Shown: piece after piece, positions 57,461-64,000 of the stretch
How the letters are laid out: every line of letters begins with the position of its first letter
Position numbering within the stretch: the first letter of the stretch is position 1
Source of the DNA: Scolanthus callimorphus
Lineage: Eukaryota; Cnidaria; Anthozoa; Actiniaria; Edwardsiidae
Reading direction: 5' to 3'
NCBI GenBank assembly: GCA_033964015.1
Contig: CM066920.1
Span: 12,305,912-12,369,911, forward strand
DNA length: 64,000 nt
Program-made: the position numbers and the translations under genes
The notes under the pieces: generated by a model
Told to the model about the DNA's origin: nothing
The model's input: the letters and a program-made list of their open reading frames with translations, nothing else
Database searches by the model: none

Positions 57461-58714
57461 GTGAGGAAAGGAATGATTTGGGGTCTGACACGGCCACGTG
57501 TTGTATGGGATTCTTCGCTAGAATTTCCTCTCTTTTTTTTTCATTTTATTTTGTATTTACACAAGACACACACACACAAAGACAGGAAATCGACAGCACA
57601 GTTTAAATATACATGGAGGAGGATCATTAGCTCGTCTTTTTTACAATTTCTTTTTTGCATTTTTTAAACGTTTGTTTACTTTTTAAAATGTAATAATTGC
57701 AAACAAGGCTAAAAGGAAGGTTCAGGTGGTAATATCAATAATTGAGTGTATTGTATGCTCCATATTATTGTTTTCATCATTTTTTATATTTCAGATTTTG
57801 CTTAGGACAAGTATAATCCAGTCCGGATTACAAATAATTGTAGTTCTTCAGAAACAGTTTTCAGAAGCAGCTATTGTCTTAAGCAAAGGCGCTACAAAAT
57901 TTCATAATATCTGAAGTCACATTGTGTACTGTATATCGAAATTGTCAAAGTCTGCTGTAAATCAAATTGCAGTGCCGATGATGAATGAGAGCCCACTTTT
58001 TTATTACCATGCTAGAATACTTGGCATTACTGCGGTTTTCATTATTCTGCAAACTCCATCTATCACTACAGTTAGTTGCCCCCTTGAAGGCGGTAAACTA
58101 TTCTGAGTAAACTATTTTCAGCATTTCCTCATCCAAGAGATTTCTGGCGGATGCAATGGAGAAACTCCCAGATTGTTATTCTTTGGCAAGAGTAGAAGTT
58201 TTCGACAATTCAGTCTCCAGATTATATGGTGTAATGAGAATCGCCTTCTAGCCTCTTTCCTTGGAAGCTTTCCAGGACCTTATAACAAGAATTTTCTATG
58301 GTTTTCACTGCTCCGACATTTTTGGCTGACAGGAAATATTGCCGTGTGACGGTGTCTGGTGGGATGCACAATTCTTGAATGAGAGCCCAATTTTTTATTA
58401 CCATGCTAGAATACTTGGCATTACTGCGGTTTTCATTATTCTGCAAACTCCATCTATCACTACACTGCTAATAAAACTCACCTCTATCAAACCCCTCACA
58501 AAACATCTCTGGGGTGTACCTTTCAATTATTTAAAAGCTGTTTGCAATTTTTTTCTTGATAAAATACAGTTTGGCTGTTAATAAGAATGACAGAATTATT
58601 TTAGTTCAACCAATATATAAAAAAATTCTTTTGTATAAATAAACAGTTCATGACATTCATTTCAGTGTTATTAATTCAGATTACTGTACTGCATAGGTAA
58701 TTGCTCATCACTAT
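57461..58714. other. AT-rich sequence with an 85-bp two-copy repeat
   Basis: GAGAGCCCA-TTTTTTATTACC with CATGCTAGAATACTTGGCAT recurs at about 57986-58071 and 58379-58465. The minus-strand ORF at 58222-58446 overlaps the second copy; it is unrecognised and may be transposon-derived. Confidence 0.5.
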
Positions 58715-59220
58715 TTTCTATTATACACAGTGTCGGCAGCAGATTATACAGTGAGCAACATGCCCTGAAAATATCATCTACTGTTGGAAGTTGTGATTTT
58801 GGTAGTTCATGTCTCAGAATTCTAAACACTTTCAAACGGCTTGTTCCACATAAATGCTAACATTCGCAATATTTGATGCCTTTCTTATGTCTTCTGATAG
58901 CATCTGCATTTAGACAGCACGGCTAGGAGGGATACACAATGAAGCTATTGACATGACAAGATCCTCCTTTATTACACAAAGCTGAAGGCCCCATTTGGTG
59001 TTAAAGCCACTAGTACTTTACACCTGTTATGATGCTTGTACTCTGAGACCAAAGAGCTCCTGCAATGTTTAAACTGCTGGGGGCTTCAGTAAAACATTCA
59101 AAACAACCAAAAATACAGCATGTTTTTGTGTGAAGTGTCTTGAAACACAGGGACAATGCTTTCCTTATCTGTTGGCGGCTGGGCCAAATGATAAGGACTG
59201 CCACTTCTTTTGATATCAGT
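58715..59220 (-). pseudogene. Degenerate DDE_Tnp_4-type transposase remnant
   Basis: Minus-strand frames read VLIIWPSRQQIRKAL, FECFTEAPSSLN, a TPNGAF block (HQMGPSALC in a shifted frame) and VFRILRHELPKSQLPTVDD followed by LYNLLPTLC. This order matches DDE superfamily transposases of the Harbinger/ISL2EU type (PF13359). The catalytic Asp of the DCTE block is replaced (GCFE) and several stops and shifts interrupt it. Confidence 0.6.
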
Positions 59221-59368
59221 TTGACCCAGGTGATAAAAAATGCTGCTCAAAGTTCAAACAGAAATCATAAATGTTGTCCCCATTTTATGGGATAAAAACG
59301 AATTTCTCTAAGATCAAATCTCCCAATCAGAGATTCACATATGTGGAAATCTGCACTGTCTGCAATCA

Positions 59369-59585
59369 ACAATCTCGTAACCAGAGCCCGTCATCTTTTG
59401 GCCAGCGGCACGATTCGGGGTTGGCGGAATCCGTTTTGTGAACGTGGTAGATCAAGAACATAACGAACTTTCATACAACCTTTCAAACCGGAAACCCAGA
59501 ATCTGGGTCTTTAAAACATCGATTCCCCCAGAAGGCTGAATTTTGCCGCTGGCCAAAAGATGACGGGCTCTGGGTACGAGATTGT
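59369..59585. mobile_element. MITE with about 42-bp terminal inverted repeats
   Basis: ACAATCTCGTAACCAGAGCC at the left and GGCTCTGGGTACGAGATTGT at the right; arms continue through GTCATCTTTTGGCCAGCGGCA. 217 bases, no ORF. Confidence 0.85.
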
Positions 59586-59634
59586 ACAATCGAGTAAGAG
59601 TTTTATGCAGCCAGTTTTTTTTCCATTGTTCTTT

Positions 59635-60339
59635 TTAAGGTATGAGTATACCTTTGCGCGAGGGATGTCACTTTTTCGCGAAAAAAATCACTGTCGTGTC
59701 ATTATTTACACTACAAGGGCCAATTATATATCGTTTTAAAGATATGGAACGGCCTTGTGGTATATTTCTATGCAACGGTAATTTGATGGATCATTTTCGT
59801 CGTTTTGTGCTTCAAAGGAAAAGTACCAATTTTTGCTTTTTAAGAGTTCCTGCCACTTCCAGTTAATGTTAAAAGCTCCAGATTTCCGCAAAATGTATTC
59901 CTTAGAGTGCGATCTGAAAAAAGGTGTGCGGGATTCTTGATATTTTACGTATTTGCGCAAATATCACGTAAAAAAGGTTCAAAACAGATATTTTTGGCAA
60001 TGCTAACACAAAAATTAGCATAAAATATGTTTTAAAAGGAAAATCAAAAATCCCGCACTGCCTTTTTTAGATCGCCTTCTAAAGAATAGATTTTGCTTAT
60101 ATTTGGAGCTGTGCAATTTAATTGGAAGAAGATGGAACTTTTTAAAGAAAGTCCGTCCTTTTTTCTTTAGAGCTAAAAAAATATATGTTCACGTACAATA
60201 TAATGAAAACAAAAGTATTCATGAGATAGGCCAATCCTTCAGCTTTAAAATGATATATGAACGACGTTTGTGGTGTAAATTGTGACGTGATACGAATTTT
60301 TTTCCCGCGAGACCCCTCAAAGGTATACTCATACCTTAA
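59635..60339. mobile_element. TTAA-flanked MITE family, copy 2
   Basis: Same ends (TTAAGGTATGAGTATACC and its complement), same length (about 705 bases) and same internal order as the copy at 3165-3879, but opposite orientation. TTAA flanks both sides. Confidence 0.8.
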
Positions 60340-62035
60340 CTATGCGAACTTGTGCTTGTTTGTGAGCCGATTGGGTCTAGTATGAGTGTATTCTTCGAAA
60401 CTGTAATGTATAACGTATAAAATATTAATGAAAAAATAGACTTTATAGAAAAGGAAATGAATCACAAAAATTCACATATACTGGTGTAAGTATTTTATTC
60501 TCTGAATTATGAGCTTTTCCAGTCTGCTGCTGAACATCCTCGTTCAGTAATCCTGTTTCTTCTCCTGCTTTGTTGTTTAGCTGCTTATTTAGAACCTTTT
60601 GGTGTTCCTCTACACATTTTTGGTCTTCAGCCCTCATCCGCCTTTGTATTATAGGAGAAGCTTCTTTGGATTATGGATTGTGAAACTGCAGAGTTGCTTC
60701 GCTGAAAACACTTTGCCTTTGGTCGCCATTTCACCACCGATGGATGACTATATTTTCAACCTGCTGGCAGAGAAATTCAAGATTCGTTTTGAATATTCAA
60801 ACAGAAATTTGGGAAATTAACCTCTTCAAACTCTGGGGCAACGAGGAAGACCTTGTTCATAAAAAGAGAGACCACTTTAAATACGTTTGATGTCGGATGG
60901 CTCGTGATCAAGTGAATCAACAAGTCGACGGTAAGCTTAACTGAAATTCTCTCTTAAACTGCACTCAATGACTGGCTTCTACGATTTACTGTCCCTTCCA
61001 ACCTACAGGTACATGTAAATGTTCGGCAAAGTAGATATGTTTTCGACAAAATTGCCTTAATTAATATGTTGTTGTGAATGTAATTCGTAAAGTGCCGTGA
61101 ACGAATCATCGATCTCTGTGATTCCGAAGAACTGAAAAACAAGAACAGCACATTTTCGAAGTTCAAGAAATACATTCTCTCTCTGATTCACCTTGAAAAA
61201 CTAAAGAGACAACATAAGTTAATTGAGAAGGATTTTTCCGTTGCATTTCGAGTCAGATAGTTCCTTTAGAAAGTAAAAATATCCGAACCATTGCACTCGG
61301 GCTTCTCAATCTCGGGATAATGCTTTCGATCTCGGAATATTGTGGCATTATCCCGAGAAAGCGAACCAATCAAAACGCGCGATCTATGGAGGTTCCCGTG
61401 TAGTATATACTAAATATCATTATCATCCATATGTTATCTTTGTATGTTGCTATGAAAAAAATACGCGGAGAGCAGATAACACCAAATACAGCGTTTTTTC
61501 CTAAAGAAAACATCATCTCCCTTCTCTCACGTGTGCGAAAACAACATGGCGTATCTCTGGACCGCAATATTGCTCAAATTTCTAAATCAACCTGTCTTTA
61601 GTATCTGTTAAACATAAAATGGCACGATTTAGATTATTACTTCCAATTCTTGCATAATAGAACAAGACGACCTGCCCGTGAGAGGAAGGGAAACGCTTCT
61701 CGACCCCTTCCATACAAGGAATCTTCAGGTTTATTTATTTTCAAAAAGTATAGTTTTCACTCTCACAAGAACAACGGTTGTTAAAATCATCATCACCATC
61801 AAAATTAATATCATCATCACTCAATGAGACCTCTTCTGTTGTCTTGGCTTCCTCCTCTCTTGTTATTTCACTTTCCCTTCTTTAAAGCCTGAGCCTTTAA
61901 GAAACCGTTAAGTATAAACGCGTGAAAATACAGCCCGCGCTATTCGCGTGCAATAGCAACTAGGAACAAAAGGTGCACGCATAACAACAATGACATTACA
62001 TGTCCCAGAAATCATCTACATAAAGACCAGATAGA
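60340..62035. other. Mostly featureless sequence with an unrecognised coding remnant
   Basis: On the minus strand 60840-60443 reads, with one stop and frame changes, FLVAPEFEEVNFPNF, MATKGKVFS, and MRAEDQKCVEEHQKVLNKQL, which looks like an eroded gene or transposon protein I cannot name. At 61296-61365 TCTCGGGATAATGC pairs with GCATTATCCCGAGA beside AACCAATCAAAACGCGCG, resembling the palindrome units at 2.8-4.7 kb. Confidence 0.35.
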
Positions 62036-62486
62036 TAGAATTACGCTAAATACATAAAATTGATAAAAATTACTTGGACAATAACATCCGAAAGGCCTAA
62101 GTGGTCATCTGAGTTGAAATGTCTGTAAATAACATCGTCCCGAGTCTTTGCCCCGTCCGTGAGATTATTGTGTCTGTTTGTTCTAGTTTGTGATTATTAA
62201 ACCTAATGCGGAACTTGTTCGCAGTACGTCCTACATACTGCAAACCACATCAAGAACAAGAAATTAAATAAACTACCATCTGAGAACTACAATTAAAGTT
62301 AAAATTTATAACATAATCACTCTTAATATTACAACTAGTGATAGTGTTACTTTCCTTAGGAAAATCGCAGACCCTACGGCTACGATCTCCGCATTTATGA
62401 CAGCCGCAATCTAGATGAGCTTGAGGTCTGATTTCTCTGCGAACTAAGTAGTCCCTAAGGCATTTCGGCTTTCTATAAGCTACCAT
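62036..62486 (-). pseudogene. Penelope-like element fragment: linker and GIY-YIG endonuclease, with stops
   Basis: Minus strand from 62486: YRKPKCLRDYLVRREIRP, then a CCHH-like linker (DCGCHKCGDRSRRVCDF), MVVYLISC, a stop, then CGLQYVGRTANKFRIRFNNH, the GIY-YIG start. This is the known order after the reverse transcriptase of Penelope-like elements. Stop codons show it is inactive. The reverse transcriptase itself is missing. Confidence 0.7.
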
Positions 62487-62617
62487 AGAATTCTCACGGA
62501 TGGCATCATCGCACTACGTTAGAGGACTGAAGAATTGGATGTAATCTGTGTAGCAGCTCACCGATATTCGGAAGGCCTGGGTGGTAGGTTTTAACTTAAA
62601 GGGAGAGTGTCACGGTA

Positions 62618-62742
62618 CAGCGCATGCTCAGCAGTTTGACAGTTTGATTCAAAATTGACCAATCAGGAGCAGGGAGAATGTTGTGCTATTGCGCATGCTC
62701 AATCGTTTGACACCTATCTTCAAAATCGACCAATCAGAGCGT
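62618..62742 (+). promoter_or_regulatory. Duplicated NRF1-like and CCAAT promoter module
   Basis: Two tandem copies (about 62619-62667 and 62691-62741) each carry GCGCATGCTCA (an NRF1-like half palindrome; the first copy reads GCGCATGCTCAGCAG) followed by GACCAATCAG (CCAAT/NF-Y type). They sit 85-210 bases upstream of the start codon of the cysteine-rich gene. No TATA box is seen. Confidence 0.5.
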
Positions 62743-62826
62743 CCACTCGGGACCACCGCTTCGCGCCAAAAGAAAACAAAATTCGCGGTTCCAGTGTTGC
62801 GTCGTGTTTCTCGAAGGAAGAGGGCA

Positions 62827-63359
62827 ATGGACGACGAAATCACTTCTCTAGTACGATTGGCAGTGAGCGATATCGCTTTAACAAGTGAAGTACGGGTACG
62901 TAGACCATTATCTTTTATGTATTGAGCTCTAGAGACTGCTCAAATCGCGTTCGGTCTGCACAAACCGAGCTAATGTCTGGATTGTCGTGTTGTTGTCGGA
63001 TGAATAACCGCACGATCAAGCTTTAGCTGTGTTGTGCTTTTGTGTCTACTTAGTTTTGTACTTGCAAGGGGGCATGCAGCAGAAAAGACGGGAAGAAGAG
63101 GAAGGGATGTCCGTGTAAAACGGCAGGCAGCCACTGCACAAGCGTGTGCAAGTGCGGCTCGCTAAAGATGGCGTGTAAGAATAAGGTAGGACGACAACTC
63201 CCGAGTTTGAGTACACAATACACGTTTAAATTATACAGCTAATATTAATTCCCTCGCCACCTTCAGAGCGAAGACCCAGGCCAAGGAACCAGTGATGAAT
63301 CCAACGGGACACGGCCCTCGGAACTCGAGGAGTGTTCTAGAGAGAATGAAGAAGTAAAG
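62827..63359 (+). CDS. Cysteine-rich (CXC-like) domain protein, N-terminal exons; continues past right edge
   Basis: Exons 62827-62895, 63054-63185 and 63267-63359 join in phase 0 with consensus sites (CGG|gtacgt, tctacttag, AAG|gtagga, ccttcag, AAG|gtgcga) to 98 residues, still open. Exon 1 is a 23-residue acidic leader (MDDEITSLVRLAVSDIALTS). Exon 2 is a dense cysteine module, starting CTCKGAC, then GCPCKTAG, HCTSVCKCGS and ending MACKNK, with basic linkers; it resembles zinc-binding CXC modules seen in coral proteins. Exon 3 is Glu/Ser-rich. A tandem NRF1-like/CCAAT promoter precedes it. I infer a nuclear or nucleic-acid-binding role only from the module type. A promoter plus three clean junctions make a real gene likely; the later domains are out of view. 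Confidence 0.6.
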
Positions 63360-63723
63360 GTGCGATCTAATATTCGAAGCTTACATGTTCTTTTTGGAGT
63401 ACAAAAAGTACTTATATTAGAACTGTTTAGTATAAAGTAGTACATATTTTGTACAATTTAGACATTTATTCGCGACCCGCGCCGATTAGATACTCTCCCG
63501 AGTGACCACACTTTTTTGTAATAGTGAGACTGCTAATTTTTCACACAGTTTGCCCTCTAGAATCAATTGATTTTCAAAAGCCGATGCAGATTTCATAATG
63601 ACTAGTGAAACCCATGTAAAGTGATTGCACAAGTTCTGAATAAAACAGTCATACGAAAGTATAGAATCCTTCCCATGAATATTTTCAGCTTGATCATTCA
63701 GTATTTTCAACTACTGTGGGCCA

Positions 63724-64000
63724 TTCCATTTTATATCCACATACCCCCTATTAACGAGATGACTAAGAATTTGACCCTCAGAAATGATTTTTTGACTAGA
63801 CCCCTCCGAATTTCTTCCACAAAATGCTTCAAAACCCCTCGGAAAATCAGAAAATATCGTTAATGGCAGCCGAACCCCTCGGAAGTTCTCTAAATACACC
63901 CAAAAAAGCAGTTATTTTCCATTATCACCCCTTGGAAATCAGATTTCAGAACCCCTCGGAAAAACTCCTCAATAGGGGGTATGTGGATATAAAATGGGAT
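63724..64000. mobile_element. MITE at right edge with CCATTTTATATCCACATACC ends
   Basis: CCATTTTATATCCACATACC at the left and GGTATGTGGATATAAAATGG at the right, extended by CCCTATT. The interior repeats CCCCTCGGAAA or similar about six times. It may end exactly at or just past the window edge. Confidence 0.75.

Noticed and set aside
1..64000. tRNA, rRNA or snRNA genes
   Set aside because: I saw no A/B-box cloverleaf, rRNA core or U-snRNA sequence on either strand. A tRNAscan/Infernal run would be needed to be sure.

Overview
This is intron-rich eukaryotic DNA from an animal, most likely an anthozoan cnidarian (stony coral or sea anemone). That assignment is an inference. It rests on the intron-rich animal gene structures, the mixture of miniature inverted-repeat elements (MITEs), Penelope-like fragments and a degenerate integrase-type transposase, and a cysteine-rich exon of a type I associate with corals. 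No bacterial or viral gene organisation is present.

Three conserved genes could be spliced by eye with all exon phases agreeing. (1) SMC1, the cohesin ATPase, lies on the minus strand (start codon 20666, running off the left edge). Twenty coding exons give the first 773 residues, covering the N-terminal head, the first coiled coil, the hinge and the start of the return coil. (2) TIMM10B, a small-Tim chaperone of the mitochondrial inner membrane, is divergent from SMC1 (22863-25913, 3 exons, 85 aa). The two share a short bidirectional promoter with a perfect E2F-type site. (3) PTPDC1, a cilia-linked protein tyrosine phosphatase, is on the plus strand (28638-42643, 15 exons, 715 aa). A fourth gene, with a cysteine-rich (CXC-like) domain, starts at 62827 and leaves the right edge. 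Weaker models are a fibrinogen-like exon at 46.0-46.5 kb and two small unidentified genes overlapping on opposite strands at 51-54.7 kb.

The rest is mobile and repetitive DNA. 1.4-20.6 kb is SMC1 introns, holding a tandem array of long palindromes interrupted by a TTAA-flanked MITE (2.8-4.7 kb), a foldback-like element whose arms are 13-bp tandem repeats and which encloses an ORF (11.8-12.7 kb), and a 102-bp minisatellite split by another TTAA element (13.1-15.6 kb). 20.7-22.2 kb holds a TA-flanked element with a TAA-flanked element nested inside it. 23.5-24.5 kb (TIMM10B intron 1) holds a Mutator-like element with about 10-bp target duplications. PTPDC1 introns hold a Penelope-like 3' end with a hammerhead-type motif, MITEs, a Crypton-like remnant and a 53/106-bp minisatellite. 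43-52 kb is mostly repeats: a 115-bp tandem array, a 192-bp element carrying a hammerhead core and flanked by 11-bp direct repeats, and a cluster of GACGGCTTAGCCGTC palindromes. 56-62.5 kb is a transposon graveyard with integrase-like, DDE-type, non-LTR and Penelope-like remnants, all disrupted.

SMC1, TIMM10B and PTPDC1 are ordinary housekeeping or ciliary genes with no evident functional link beyond the shared SMC1/TIMM10B promoter. The most unusual items are the foldback-like element with its internal ORF, the compact hammerhead-bearing element, and the palindrome-rich arrays.
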